Source: Sclerurus mexicanus (lineage: Eukaryota; Chordata; Aves; Passeriformes; Furnariidae). Taken from it: a stretch of DNA of 64,000 bases. A program made the position numbers and the translations under genes. Shown here one piece after another: positions 1-12,413 of the stretch. The stretch lies in the NCBI GenBank assembly GCA_013396755.1, contig VWZF01006828.1, forward strand, positions 36,033 to 100,032, given 5' to 3'. Under the pieces are notes generated by a model. The model made no database searches and was not told where the DNA came from. It saw nothing but the letters and a program-made list of their open reading frames with translations. Position 1 is the stretch's first letter; each line of letters starts with the position of its first letter.

Positions 1-3000
1 TAAGAGGAGAAAAGACTATCAAGTGGATGAGAGGGTGGTGTTAACTATATGCAGTAGGAGTAGCTGTAACATGAACATTGCACTGCTATGGGGTGATGTG
101 CACAGTTTTGGAAGAGAAAATTGCTGTGATGTTCCATATCCTCCAACAATGAAAATGTGGGTGGGGCTGTGTGGTCCCTGACTGCTCAGGAACACCAAGC
201 TCCATTTATTTGGGTTAGTTTCAAGCAGTTTCAAAGCTTTGCAGGAGTGTTTAATCTATAATTAACAACTATTGCTTGAAACAGGCTCGGTGGGTGAAGG
301 CTGTGGCTTTAATGAAAACCTGCTTTATTTTTAATGGCATCCAGAGATGCCACGTACAACAGTGCCACGGAAATAGTGATTTCAGCAGCTGTACCTGAGA
401 TTGAGTGCTGATAGTAAGTAAGTCTCTGAAGCTCTGGCTTTGGGGGAAGGCTTTGCATGTACAGACATGAGCTGTCCAGGCTTCAAACACACTTAATTAA
501 TACAGGCAGAGCGAGCTTGAGGCGTTTTTGAGCCAATCCAAAATTAGAGCCCTTTTGCTTTGCCTTTGGTATATTATTTATTAGTTTGTCAAAGGGTTTT
601 TGTATCCTGTGTCATGGTATGTTAATTAACTTGTGCTTTTTCTCCCTGAGTCATTTGGCTGAAGATTTAATTAAATAGTGGGTGTTAAGTGTAATTTACT
701 GAAGGGATTCAGCTGAGTTTGCTTCTTGCTGGCTTGGCTGAATTCTGAAGTTACTCCAGTACGGTGGTAGTACTTTCTTCCAGGGTGTGGGATCTGGCCC
801 AGTCTCCAAACAGGAGGGAATTCCTCTGCAAATGTATCTTTTCTCTGAAGAAAAAATTGAAATAACTTTGGCTACAGTTGCAATAATAAAAATAGTTATT
901 TGGGTGTTTTATGGATTCATCCGTGCCTGTTGCTGTTCTTGCTTGTGCTAATTCTAAGAGGGCTTGGAAAATATGTGTAAAAACTGGTAGTGCCTCACAT
1001 TATCCAACAACTTCATCCAGGGAAGGGTGGACAAGCTTTTACTTTCTGAATAAAATAAATGGAAATAGAGGGAAACCAGCTGACTGTGTGGGAGTTTGAT
1101 CAATTTTTTTCTTTTTGGGAGAGAATTAGGATGAATAGGATGCGTTGTATCTGCTCTTGAGATAGTTTTTAGAAGGGAGGGTACACACTGTGGGTTCCTA
1201 TTGTGTGTGATGGCAAAATCAAATTTGCTCTGATAGCTTAATATCTGTACTTGGTATGCAATGCGTTTGGATCAATGGTATTTCATTGGAAAAAAGGCAA
1301 AATTTGCCTTCCATATGTCTATTTGTTCCTATAGCTTTGATTGAACTTGATTGATTTACTCCTGTCCTTGGAAAGAAAATGGATTTTGGGACTCTGTGAC
1401 AGACCTTTAACAAGCAGTTGTTGCAGATGTAGGTGTTTTCTGCCTGGTTCCCTTGTCCACCAAACTAGTGAATTGAGACCCCCCAAGCCCCCACCAAGTG
1501 CAGTTTGAGTGAAGTTGGGTTGGAAAAGGCTCCTTTTGTGCAGTTGCTCCCGATGTGTTGCCTTTCAGTGTGTGAGCTGAGCACAGCTGTGCCCAGTTCC
1601 CTCACAAATGAGTCCAGCAGCTCTATTATTCCACAAATTTGGAGCAGCTGCTGCTCCAATCCAGCCTGATTTCACTTGCCCTTCCAGCTTTGCTCAATTG
1701 GTTTACTCCAAACATTTTGTAACTAAATCATTCATTTGGTTGCAGCCATCTGTACAAGATCCATTAAAATGCTTGGAGTGCAGCACAGTGCAAGGCAGTT
1801 GCTCAAAGGATGGGATACATTGGAGTATGGAGCTCTTACCCTGTGTATTCCCAACTCTGGCTGTTAGGAAATGGGAATCAAAAGGGGACAATGCTCAGAG
1901 GAGGGTTGTCATTGTGGTGGTATTTGGGAGCAGGGAGGAAATGTGTTATCTGTGGTTTAGGCATTTATCTCGATGGTGCTTGGTGCTTCACTCATCCTCT
2001 GAAATGCAGATGTTCCTCCAGTGGAAGGTGGCAGCTGTGGGCATGTTAAACTGGGAGTGTTGGCAGGAAGCAGGGAAAAAGCTGCTTTGTTCCCTAGGAA
2101 ATACAACTCAACACTTGCACAGGTACTTTTCCAGGGTTTTCCTGGATATTCTGTAGTGCCTAAAGGGCAATCCGAGTGAGCAGGTTTTGCATGTTTGGGT
2201 TGTTATTGCTGCTGTTTGCTGTGCTGAGGCTGCACTGTTTGAACTAAAAATGTGGAATACAGTTCTCTCCTTACCTACTGAAAAGGCTTGGAAGGTCCAG
2301 ACAGCTTGAAAAACCAGTAGGAGAGTGCATCAAGAAAATAGAAAGCACAAATTGTTCTTGGGAATAGTCCAAGGTCTTTCCAAATACAGGTTTCTGTGGA
2401 GGTGTCTGAGAAGTTTTTGGAAACAGGCTGTTTCTACCTGGCTGCTTGGAATAATGGGATCAATATCAAAACCAACTGGGGGCTTACAAAAAGGAGGGAG
2501 AGGGGCTTTTTTATATAGGCAGACGGTGCCAGCCCAAGGGGGAATTTGGGAATCTGCTGTGGGGTGCCTGAAGAAACAAGCCCTGGCTTTCCTGGGTTCA
2601 AGTCCTGCCCTGTTGTCTCTGCTCCCTGCGATGTGGCTGATCCCTCCACACGGTGGTGGTGTTGCTTTGTCCCGAGAAGTTATTTGCAGGAGCAGCTGGA
2701 GCCACGGGAACAGCTTGATTTGTCAAATGCAGCTGAATGACAACATGTTGATTGTGATAAATGTTCATGCAGTTTTCATGTCAGGGTGTGATAATATCAT
2801 GGCATCAATATTTGTGTAGAGGAGCAAGGCTACTGCTGCCAGCTCCCCAGGCAGTGCAGGATTTTCTCCCCCAGGAATTGTTCCTCTTTATTGCTGCTTT
2901 GTTCCCATGAGGGGGAAAAGAGATGAGCCTTTTTATTTTTCCCCAAGAGGACTTAAGAACACTGTGTTATTGGGCATAATTATAAAATTAATGCTTTTGT

Positions 3001-3713
3001 TTGTGTAAAGGTGGTCTAGGCCCTTTGCTATGAGGAACAAATCAGTTCAGTTCATGTTGGCAGAGGTTTAAATGTGCCAAGGTGTTCTGCTTGGCAGCCT
3101 GTCCTGCCCGGGACAGGGTTCCTGCAGACACAGGTAGTGGGAGCTGCTGCTCCCTGAGCTCCTGAAGTAACTCCTGACACAGCCCAGATCTCCTTGGCCA
3201 AGTATCTTGCAGGCCCTGTGAGGCTACAAAATCCTTCCTGAAAGTCTGGGAAGTGGCCAAAGCCTGAAAAAAAGGTAATTGAAAAGTCCTTGAGATCTGT
3301 GAGTCTTTGGCAGCCTGTGTTTATGGGCTGGGATTTAGATCAGGAGCTTGAGTAGGAATTAAAAAGACCAACCAAAACTAAACCAAAAGGCCCCAAACCA
3401 AGAGAAAACCCGACTTGACTCTGGTTGGGAGAGCAAACTGAGTGATGTGGTGTGGGCTCTTCCATCCCATTTTAGCTTTGTTGTGGAAAGTGCTTTTGTG
3501 CTGGAAATCAGTTTTGGGGGCAGGTGCTGCTTCTGTTTGGGCTTCCATGAGCACTGGAAAACTGTTGACCTTGAAGTAATCCTCTGATTTTGTCCTACTT
3601 GGAAACAGAGCATCTCCTTGGACAGAAGGAAACAGCAATGGAATCTGTTCTTAGGGAGCTTTCTATGGGGAGTTGTGTGTTCCTTAGGATGTCACTGCTC
3701 AGTTACTGGAATG
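1..3713. other. Unique non-coding stretch, no recognised gene
   Basis: No CR1 tail, RNA gene or convincing exon is visible here. The part around 540-700 is AT-rich with several TTAATTAA-like cores, as seen in conserved non-coding DNA. The plus-strand open frame at 1608-2156 (182 codons) has no recognisable domain, and there are overlapping open frames on the other strand, so I do not call it a gene. 3360-3410 is an A/C-rich low-complexity run. Intronic or intergenic DNA is the simplest reading. Confidence 0.5.
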
Positions 3714-3890
3714 CTGGCACAGGGTGCCCAGGGAAGCTGTGGCTGCCCCTGGATCCCTGGGAGTGTCCAAGGTGAGGCTGGACAGGGCTTGGAGCACCCT
3801 GGGACAGTGGAAGGTGCCCCTGCCCATGGCAGGGGATGGGATGAGCTTTAAGGTCCCTCCGCATGCAAATCATTCCAGGCTTGCATGATG
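3714..3890 (+). mobile_element. CR1 LINE 3' end, type A
   Basis: A 5'-truncated CR1 non-LTR retrotransposon tail. It reads through the family landmarks in order: a 'ctggcacagggtgcccaggg' block, 'agctgtggctgcccctggat', 'gagtgtccaagg', 'ggcttggagcaccctggg', the 'ctgcccatggcaggg' block and 'aaggtccctcc'. The terminal ATTCTRTG-type repeat has decayed. It contains no coding sequence. The identification rests on remembered avian CR1 consensus. Confidence 0.88.
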
Positions 3891-5567
3891 TTCCTGGCAC
3901 ACGTGCTATTCCTGTGCAGCAGGAGTGAAGCACCCTGCGGTGGATGCTGCTGTGCACTTGAGGCGTTAATATGGAATTTAATTTCAATGTGCTTTAAAAA
4001 AGGGCAATTCTGTGCAAGTCCAGAGTTTGGGGTTGGGGCAGGGCTGCCCTCGGTGCTTTTCCATGAGCCTCCTGCTAGGGCAACTCCTGCGTGTTTACCC
4101 CAGACTCACAGCAATGCTGCAGTGTAATTTGCTATCAGTTGGCTTTGAATTCAGCTTTCTCCAGTTGTTGTACTTAATTTCTTTGTAAGCTGTGGTCAAA
4201 AATGTCAGTAATTTTAATTTTTTCTAGGTCACTGTATGCTGTTATCAGCTGGTCCCCTTTCTATCAGGTTACAACTATTCAGTGTTAGCCAGCAGTATTT
4301 TAAAATAAATATTCACTGACTGAAAAAGAGATGATATTCTAAAATTGTTAGAGCTGCTTGTTACAAATGACCTTTGTGCAATAGTAGGTTATTTTGTTTA
4401 AATAGAAGGCTTAAAAATAAGTTCATTTCAGCAGAGCAGATCTCAACAGAGAATTGCTCGACCATTAACTGAGCTGATGAGCTCGGGAACAGGAAGGAAT
4501 TCCAGGGCTGCTCCGGGTTTAGTGCCAGCTCTTGGGGCGGCCAAGGAGGAGAGAAGGGCTTGATCTTTTCTGTGTGAGTAATTGGGTTGGGGAGAACCTT
4601 GTGAATAACCAGAGAGCCAGGGAAGGATGGAAGGAGGAGACATCAAAGTGACCAACATGATGGAGCTGGGAACTGCTCCAGAGAACAACAGAAAACTCGT
4701 AGCCTCATGTTGGACCGTGTTTGATGGTGTTTCCCAAAAAAGACAAACCTGTGTCCATCTCTGAAGTCTGGCTCCTCTCACCTTAGACATGTGCCTCAAG
4801 TGTATCTTTTCCCTTCACAATTCTGTTTTTCAGCCTCTGTGTTCAGCCAGGCTGAGAGATTCATGCCCTGGCTTCTCTTCAGCTTCTGTTTCTGGCCTGG
4901 TGAATATTTATGAGCAGTAAAACATCCTGTCCAGAATAGTTAGTAGCAGAGGGATCATGGTAGGGAGGTCGTGTCCTCGGTCCACCCAGGAGCTCTCAGC
5001 CATCTCATCCAAGTGCCTGAACTCAGGGTTAAATGCTGCTTCAGGAAAGTGAAGCTTTTTTCCCCCTCTGGGCTTGTGTTCAAGAATTATAGGCAATCTC
5101 TTTTCTACCTGTAGGAGAATGGGAACAGTAATGAAATAGCAAAGGTTTTCTCATGAGGGACTCCTCCAGAAGAGCCAGTCCTCAGTGCTGAGCAATCTCC
5201 CCAACAGGAAATCCAACCAGCCCTATCTTTAATTAGCTTGGCATCCATTCTTTCAGCCAGTTTTCTCCACCCTTGATAGCACACTTCCAACACCTCTAAT
5301 TTTAGACTGGATGTATGTATGCAGATGGAGCAGTGCCAGAAGTGTAGTAATATGCTGAGAACTGATTTGATGGAAACGTGACTGGTGCTGATGGAAACGT
5401 GCCCAGCTGCCCACACTTGGGGAGTCAGAAATTGGAGGGGGCTGTGGGTTGGCATTGCCAGTTGGGTGGGTTTCCAGCACCAGTGTCTCTCACAGGTGTC
5501 CACAGGCTGCTCTGCTTCCACCCAGAGGGGCCAGGGCTGCATTTGTGCAGCAGTTTGTTCATGTGCT
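3891..5567. other. Unique non-coding stretch
   Basis: No gene is recognised. The section around 4130-4440 is AT-rich and repeat-free and could be a constrained non-coding element. A short imperfect tandem duplication occurs near 5369-5406, where 'tgatggaaacgtg' appears twice, 21 bases apart. The minus-strand open frame across 5105-5974 runs partly through antisense CR1 and is not a gene. Confidence 0.45.
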
Positions 5568-5902
5568 GGGTGGGAGCTGATCTGCTGGAGGGCAGGAAGC
5601 TCTGCAGAGGGACCTGCACAGGCTGGATCCATGGGCTGGGGCCCACGGGGTGAGGGTCGACAAGGGCAAGTGCTGGGTCTTTCACTTGGGTCACAGTCGC
5701 CCCATGGAACACTCCAGGCTGAGGGAAGAGTGGCTGGACATCTGGGAAAGGCCTTGGAGTGCTGGTGACAGCAGCTGGGTGTGGATCTGGGTGGGCAAGA
5801 AGGCCAATGGCCCCTGGGCTGTGCNCAGGGTGGGGACAGGGCACAGGGTGGGCTCCGTGGGCTGGCAGGGCTTTTCCAACCCCAGGGATTCTGGGATTCA
5901 GT
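5568..5902 (+). mobile_element. CR1 LINE with coding-end piece joined to tail (type B)
   Basis: This copy keeps part of the 3' end of the CR1 reverse-transcriptase ORF. The landmarks are 'tctgcagagggacctgcaca' and 'ggctggatccatgggctggg', followed in frame (about 5656-5725) by the DKGKC...FHLGH...PM motif run seen near the C-terminus of CR1 ORF2. Shortly after the KKANG motif it jumps at about 5822 straight into the tail (gggcttttccaac-type, ending ggattctgggatt). The normal intervening part of the ORF end and 3' UTR is missing. An ambiguous base (N) lies at 5825, beside the junction, so an assembly error there is possible. The element is dead. Confidence 0.85.
5825..5825. other. Single ambiguous base
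   Basis: One N in the assembly, lying at the internal junction of the CR1 at 5568-5902. It may mark a heterozygous or collapsed repeat position. Confidence 0.99.
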
Positions 5903-6217
5903 GACTAAGGTGCTTGTTTGCAGGGCATTACCTTTGCTGTGAATGGGGCTGCACAAAATGCTCCTTAAATCCAAAATGTGAATTCAGGTTGGGGAGAAGC
6001 TCCACGGAGTATTAAGCACTTGTTGACTTGAGATCAGACAAAGCCACCCAGAATTTACACTAATCCTGAACTCTCAAAGCATGTGCAGGTTTGAGCTTCA
6101 GTTCCTCTTGATCTCAGTGTGAGTTAAACTCTGGGCAACCCTTTGAACTTGGCTTCTGAGAAGAAATTTGGGCAGTTCAGCTTCTAAAGCCTTCAGATCA
6201 TAGAGATGAAATATATA

Positions 6218-6385
6218 GCCCAGGGTGGACTCCCCATCCCTGGAAGTGTCCATGGCCAGGCTGGATGGGGCTTGGAGCACCCTGGGCTGGTGTAAAGTGT
6301 TCCTGCCCATGGCAGGGGTGGGACTGGGTGAGCTTTGAGGTCCCTCCCAACCCAAACCATATGATTCTATGAATTTCGTGGAATG
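6218..6385 (+). mobile_element. CR1 LINE 3' end, type A
   Basis: A 5'-truncated tail that begins inside the 'ccatccctggaagtgtcc' landmark. It continues through 'ggctggatggggcttggagc', 'ctgcccatggcaggggtggg' and 'tttgaggtccctcccaaccc', and ends at an 'atgattctatgaa' terminus, the usual CR1 tail repeat. It is non-coding and about 168 bases long. Confidence 0.88.
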
Positions 6386-8482
6386 GCTTCCTAGTTTCTT
6401 AAAAGCTTCCTGTGAGCAGAGTGGCAATTCCTAAATAGGTGTTTACCTACAATCCTGGTAAAACTCAGATAAACAAGTGTAGTTTAACTAATGGCAGAAC
6501 TCGCTTGTTAGTCTGATGAAAAGCTTTTCTGGTTGGGCTGTTTCTGAGGAAACCCCTTGGCACTTGAGCATTTTAAACCTAGTTCACTGTGTTTCAGAAC
6601 GTGGGTAAGTGCAGTCTGCTGTTGTGAAGGCTTTGTGCAGGTCTGTCCCTCTGGCAGCAGAGGAGCCCAGCTCAAGCCTGTGTTTTGCACACTGGAGAAC
6701 CGAATTTCTGAGCAGATCCAGGCTTTACTGCTGTGTATCTAAACATGTGCACAGAGACAAACGGGGTGTACAATGCCTCAGCTCAAACTTGGTGTTGGGC
6801 TCAAATCCATTGCATTTAATAGAAACAACCAAAAAAAGTTGCACTGGAAGTTTCTGATGATAATAATGATAGATGGGATTAATATAACTTGGTTTCCTGT
6901 GTAAGGACTCCTCCTGAATCCTGGCAGAGCATGAAACAAGTGGGCCCGTGAGCAAATGGTGTCCCTGCTCTGGTGTGGGCAGGGTGAACAAACCTCCAGG
7001 GGTCCCTGCCACACTTGCCCTCTGTCACCTGTAGGCAGAGGCCAGGCCCTCACATGCCCCCTGATTAAAATCACTGAAGCATTTTGACATTTTAATGATG
7101 CTTAAAGTGCCTGGAGAACTCTGGAGGAGCTTTGGGTCCTTGAAACAGTAAATGGGGATGGATTAGATTCAGAATCTGGGCTTAAACTGGTGTTTCATTT
7201 AGGGCTAAGACTCAGCCTCAGCTTTGGGAATATAATATTTGATTTTCTGTTCTTATCAAATGGCAAAAACTTTGTGGAGCTCAGTGAAATTCCTGGCATG
7301 ATTCCTGATGTCTGAAGGAACAGGTATAATCTGCATCCCATAATCACTCACCGGGGGTGAATCATGCAGCACAAACCCAGCCTTAAAGGCACTCTGCAAA
7401 CCTGCTTCATTATCTAATAATGCTCAGGGATTTCTAGGGCTCTGTCCTACCAGATATTGAACCATTTTAACCTGAGAAATACAAAAAGCTGATTTATAAT
7501 GAGCAACCTGTAGTTGCTGATGTTAGTTTGGGGTAATAGTGCTTAAACGCTCTTTTCCTGATAATTCTAAAGCCAAGGGGTGGTTATTTAGAGAATTAAA
7601 TGTGCCATAAAAATACAAATTAAAAGAAAGAAACATTTCATTAGTTTTTGATCACTCCAGAGGTTTTTATTTATTTTCTTTCTTGACTGAAGCTCTCCCT
7701 GAGTTTAAAGGGCTCCCCCTGTGAGCTGTAGCTGTGGTAATCACACAGCACCTGTCCCACAGGTGCATTACCTGCTGCCACCGAAGCCTTCTGAAATCAG
7801 GGTGGACAAGGGCAGATGTCTCCAGGTCTGCAAATGAAGTTGAAGCAGCGCAGCAGCTCCTTGGAAATCCTCAGCACTCAGTCCAGGAGCCGCACTGTTA
7901 TCTGTCAGCCAGTCATGCAATTAGGAGAAAATATCTCCCAGGGTTTCCATGGTGCTGAGCACTCCAGGAGAACAGCCAGCCCACATGGGCCCCGGGAGCC
8001 ATGAAATATTAATTCAGTACAAGCACATGTTCAATAATCTCAGCGTTTAATACAGGCTCTAGTAATTCAGGCCCAGCAAATTATTCAGTTAAAGAGAGTA
8101 GAGCCAGATAGGATCCTACTTGGCAATGACTTTATTTGCAAAAAAGGCCTTTTTATTGTGGGATTAGGGTGTGCATGTGGAAGGGGTGGTTTCTGTGAGC
8201 AGGGCAGGTGTGGCTGCTGGGGCACAGCACAGGCTGAGCAGCTCCAGCCCAGGTGAGCATGAAAAGCTCAGGTTTCGAGGTTAGTCAGGGTTGGAAGGGA
8301 CCCCTGGAAACCCTTTGTCAACATGGGAGTATCTGACAGCTCCCCAAACCCCACAGGAGCATTAAGTCCCTATTTAGATGATGTCATTACCAAGCATAAC
8401 TTGGAGATGAAGGCCAGAAGAAAAGGGAGCTTGAAATGCTGCATCAAGCAGAGAGTGATGAATTTACTCCAGGACTGTGAGA
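6386..8482. other. Unique non-coding stretch, AT-rich in part
   Basis: No gene is recognised. 7430-7690 and 8000-8160 are AT-rich, with TAAT/ATTA cores and no repeat, and could be non-coding elements under constraint. The 'gggttggaagggacccctgg' string near 8289 resembles the start of an old antisense CR1 but is too short to call. Confidence 0.4.
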
Positions 8483-8660
8483 TCATGGAATCATAGAAAT
8501 TGTGGAATGGTTTGTGTTGGGAGGGATCTCAAAACCCATCTGGTGCCACCCCCTGCCATGGGCAGGGACACCTTCCACCAGCCCAGGGTGCTCCAGCCTG
8601 GCCTTGGGCACTTCCAGGGATCCGGGGCAGCCACAGCTTCTCTGGGCACCCTGTGCTTAA
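8483..8660 (-). mobile_element. CR1 LINE 3' end, type A, antisense
   Basis: Reads as the reverse complement of a type A CR1 tail. Starting from the left are the terminal repeat 'atcatggaatcatagaa', then 'ctgccatgggcagggacacc', 'agcccagggtgctccagcct' and 'agccacagcttctctgggca'. It is truncated at about 8660. Antisense CR1 lacks stops in several frames, which explains the long open frames in this interval. Confidence 0.88.
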
Positions 8661-10103
8661 AATGGAAAGAAACCTTTCCTGGCACTGGGAATGCCCAAGG
8701 GGCTGCTGAGGGCACAGGGAGAAGCTGCGTTTGGTAGTAGCATCTTGTGAGTGTGGACTGGATGCTCCTGTGGGGTTTGGGGGGCTGTCAGCTATTCCCG
8801 TGTGGACAGATGATCCAGAGGTCCCTTCCAGCTGGGACTGTTCTGGGAATGTGGCCCAAAGCTGGGGGGAAATCATGGTTTCGGATTCCTGTGGGGCAGA
8901 GCCCAGAGCCAGGGCAGATGGGGAGGGCTCAGCCAGGCTCCTGCCTCTCCCCTGTTGTTGGGTCCCTCCGTGCCTCTCCCGTTGTCCCTTTGCCATTTCC
9001 TTCCTGCAGGCAGCAGGATGTGCAGGAATAGCTGGGATAAACTTGGATTAGCTGGAGTTAGTTACGCCAGAGTGGCATCTTCTCTCTCAAAGTAAATCCT
9101 GTCTTAAGCTTTTCAGAAGAAAACTTTCCCTTAAAAACTTCGGGGGTGGTGCAACTTCTTCCCAACAGAAGCAAAGGATTGTGAGAATGGATGTTCATCC
9201 TGACAAATCATGGGAATGTTGAGAATATTTTCTTATTTAATTTCTAAATATCTCAAGTAGGGCTCTGTCAGCTCCCTCAAGTTGGATCAGGTAATGGATT
9301 AGATATTGGCAGCTGGAAAAAGGCTTTAAGGGGCAGAACTGTATTTATTTTAAACTTCTGAGGTGTCTGATCTACAAAAACCTGAGAAAATATGTGCAGA
9401 TAAAGTTTCAAGAAGAAAGGGAGTGAAAATTGTGCTTAAAAGGGAAAAGTTGAGAGGAAAATATCAAAGTTTTCTGCTTTTTCTTTTTGCTAATTTTTCC
9501 ACTTCACATGGTAATTAATATTTCAGGGAAAGAAAGGCTTTGCTAAAAATCCACCATCTTTCCTTAAGGCTTGGCTTGAAAAGAATTCAAGAATTTCTCA
9601 AGAAACAAGCTAATATTGGCATTCCAAATGTTCTAAGAGTAAAACAAAGAACAAATCAAGCAAGGCCATTCTAGGCAGTCTTTGAAGCCCATATAAACAA
9701 ATTCAAGCAAAAGTGTGTTTTAAAACTACTTGTCAGCTCATCTTTACCATTAATTTCAGTCCTTTTCCCTTATTTTTCTGAATGATGTATCCTGGGTGGT
9801 TGGTCCCTTCACGTGTTTATGGAGTGACTTCCCCACTGCTGGTCAGGTGAGTTGCTGCACATGATGGTGGCAGCTAAAAATGCTGAATTTATTAATATAC
9901 CTGCTATATATGTTCAAAAATTCAGTTTATTCCCTCTGAACCCACAGTTCATCCCTTTGCAATGAGCTGGTGGTGGGTGCAGGTCTGGAGGTAGAAGGGG
10001 GAATGAAACAGGTTGGGCTCAGAGCAGAACCTGGGCCTTGGCTCTGGGACTGGCTCAGGACAATCCAAAGTCTGACTTGGGAAACAGAAACAGGTTCCTG
10101 GTG
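8661..10103. other. Unique non-coding stretch
   Basis: No established gene. A possible old CR1 trace ('gaggtcccttccagctgg', about 8819-8836) is too short to call. 9060-9760 is AT-rich and repeat-free. A weak candidate exon at 9760-9846 is listed separately. Confidence 0.4.
9760..9846 (+). other. Weak candidate exon (29 codons)
   Basis: An acceptor (taatttcag) and a good donor (cag|gtgagt) bracket 87 bases, which are open in phase 0. The polypyrimidine tract is weak, the encoded peptide matches nothing I know and the codon use is not striking. Chance pairing of splice motifs is likely in 64 kb of sequence. Confidence 0.1.
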
Positions 10104-10367
10104 CTTGGCCCTGTCCAACCTGGCCTTGGCCACTTCCAGTATCCCACCCATCCCTGCCCTCTGCCAGTGGGAAGCCATTCCCTGTGTCCTGTCCCTCCAT
10201 GCCTTGTCCCCAGTCCCTCTCCAGCTCTCCTGGAGCCCCTTCAGGCCCTGCAAGGGGCTCTCAGGTGTCCCTGGAGCCTTCTCTTCTCCAGGTGAACCCC
10301 CAGCTCTCCCAGCCTGGCTCCAGAGCAGAGGGGCTCCAGCCCTGCAGCATCTCCATGGCCCTAAAAT
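10104..10367 (-). mobile_element. CR1 LINE, coding-end plus tail fragment, antisense, internally deleted
   Basis: Read on the minus strand it runs from 'atgctgcagggctggagccc' through 'ggagaagagaaggctccagg', 'ggggctccaggagagctgga' and 'gggatgggtgggatactgg'. It then jumps to 'aagtggccaaggccaggttg' and stops soon after. The normal block between these (gtgcccagagaagctgtggc and neighbours) is missing. The region around it stays open on both strands, but that is a property of the repeat. Confidence 0.85.
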
Positions 10368-12159
10368 GATTTTTTCAGTAGAAAAATCAGCTCCTCTGTT
10401 GTTGTTCAGATCACTTGTTCTTGATTTAGTCATGATTAAAAATCATATTAGGCAATTTATCAGTCTTTATTTCCTTCTGGTATGACACAGAAATAATTAT
10501 TATTTTGTTTAATAACTAAAGGAATTGTCTTGAACAGGATTAACTAATGGTGTTCCCATTTTTCTTGCTTTAGTGAGAACACTTATTTTTTGTCAGGGTG
10601 GGCCCTGTAATCCTCCCAAGGGTTATTTTTCACATTGTGTCTCGCTGCTAAAACAAAACAAATCTGCAGTGAAAATCCCGCAGAAGACAAATCCCATATC
10701 CATTGGCATCCTCTGGTGTGAGACCGACAGCGCTGCTGAAAAATTGCTGCTTGAGCCTTATTTATGGGAAACTTTTTGGAAACCATTTATCACCACAAGG
10801 GCTTTCCCTTTGTAGCCAATAAGATATTTCACCCCTAAGACCTTTGAAACCTTCAGTCCCATGCTAGTGTGGCAGCTGGGAGTGAACTTGTGAGGTGGCA
10901 CTAAATTAATCTTGCCTGTGACAGCACAGAGATCCAGAAGTGTGTTCTGCACTTCCATCTCGTGGGCATGGGTTTTGGCCTTATTGCATCTCCTGATGTT
11001 TTTTCAGATGGGGCTGGAAAAGCATTTTGCTGTTGAAACAAAATGGATTTTTCTACCTGTTGGGGAAAGATTTCAGTTTCCTAGTTGTCCAAGTGTGGTT
11101 TTTGGTGCTCCGTTTCTGGCCTCCAGCTTTCTTCACAGGTGCTTTAGTTTTGCCCTCTGTTTTTGCTAAGGGCAAACCTCTTCTGGCTCCTGATGTAGCT
11201 CGGCGCTGCTTGGCAGGGCTTGGGAGTGCACGGGGGAAGCCTGGCTCTGGAGGAGACTCTGCCCTGGCCAAGTTCTTGGAGGCCACGGTGGAGCTGGAGG
11301 CCCGCAGAGATGAGGAATTACTCCTGGTTGTGATGCTGAAATCACTGATTCACAAAGGACTTTAAATGTCAAACTGTGTACTCTGCCTTAGCCACAGGAA
11401 CTCACCCGTGGCTTTGAGTTGTGTTTTGCCCACCTGATCTGCTCCTAAGACCAAAGCAAAACCCAGTGTCTTTTTTGGTAGTTTGGACTCAGCACTGCTT
11501 TCAGGATTCACTCAGATCACTCCTGATATTCTGACCCCACTTAACCCAAATACTCCCTGGATTTCAACCATTCAGCCCTTTCCGTGCTGTTTCTCTGCTT
11601 TGCTTTTGTTCCCTTGCTCCATCCATCTCCATTTTCTGCCTCATCAGGGGGAAGCCATGGGTCACATCCGAGGGCCACCTGCCTGCCTGAGGCTCCCACA
11701 GTGTCTGAGTTAACAGGGTTGGAAAAGGAAGGCTGTATTTAATATTTACATGTTGCTGCTCCCTCTCTGTGGAGCCTCTCCTGCTCATGACGGAGTTTGG
11801 GTGAACCTCCCCGCTGATGTGGGGCTGGGTGTGTTGTCTCATGTATTTATACTGACAGGGTTTGTTTTCAATGTCCTCCCCAGCAGTTTTAGCACAGATC
11901 TGGCTCTGGCTTCTTTTCTGTTAATCACCGATGCTGATGGACCCCAGCAGTGCCCCCTGCAATGGGGTGTCTGGGGGAGAGGGGCTCCTGCAGGGCAGGG
12001 GCTGCTGCTCTCCAGGCTGTGTGTGTAGCCATGGCTTTCCTTCCCTCTGGGCCTCTTGGCAGCTGTGGAATGGGCTGCATCTGGGGGCTGGGAGCCTTCA
12101 AACCCACCGTGAGCTCTTTGGGATAGTTTAAAGACAAGTTTGGAGTAAACTGATGCATC
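10368..12159. other. Unique non-coding stretch
   Basis: No gene is recognised. 10370-10570 is AT-rich. 11160-11370 is GC-richer and open on both strands but has no recognised domain. Nothing else is called. Confidence 0.4.
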
Positions 12160-12413
12160 AGGAGGAGAGGAAATGGCCTCAAGCTGTGCCAGGGTGGGGC
12201 AGGCTGGACATCAAGAGGAATTTCTCCCTGGAAAGGGTGGTCAGGCCTTGGCAGGGGCTGCCCAGGGAGGGTTGGAGTGCCCAGCCCTGGAGGTGCCCAA
12301 GGCAGGACTGGCCGTGGCACTGAGTGCTCTGGGCTGGGGGACAAGGTGGGCATCGGGCACAGGGTGGGCTCTGTGGGCTGGCAGGGCTTTTCCAACCTCA
12401 GGGATTCTGGGAT
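12160..12413 (+). mobile_element. CR1 LINE 3' end, type B
   Basis: A relatively long tail that starts in the ORF2-end landmark 'gaggaaatggcctcaagctg'. It then runs through 'tggacatcaagaggaatttc', 'ggcaggggctgcccagggag', 'gtggcactgagtgctctggg' and 'gcagggcttttccaacctca', and finishes in 'gggattctgggat'. Its close relatives in the window are 18562-18738 (+) and 36577-36762 (-). Confidence 0.9.

Noticed and set aside
1608..2156. 182-codon plus-strand open frame
   Set aside because: No recognisable domain, competing frames on the opposite strand, and composition like ordinary non-coding DNA.
2597..2612. ggttcaagtcc, resembling a tRNA B box
   Set aside because: No A box or cloverleaf arms at the required spacing, so not a tRNA.
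5105..5974. 289-codon minus-strand open frame
   Set aside because: Much of it is antisense to the CR1 at 5568-5902, it contains the ambiguous base, and it has no domain.
8800..8850. Possible CR1 terminus ('gaggtcccttccagctgg')
   Set aside because: Only about 20 matching bases, and the flanking landmarks are absent.
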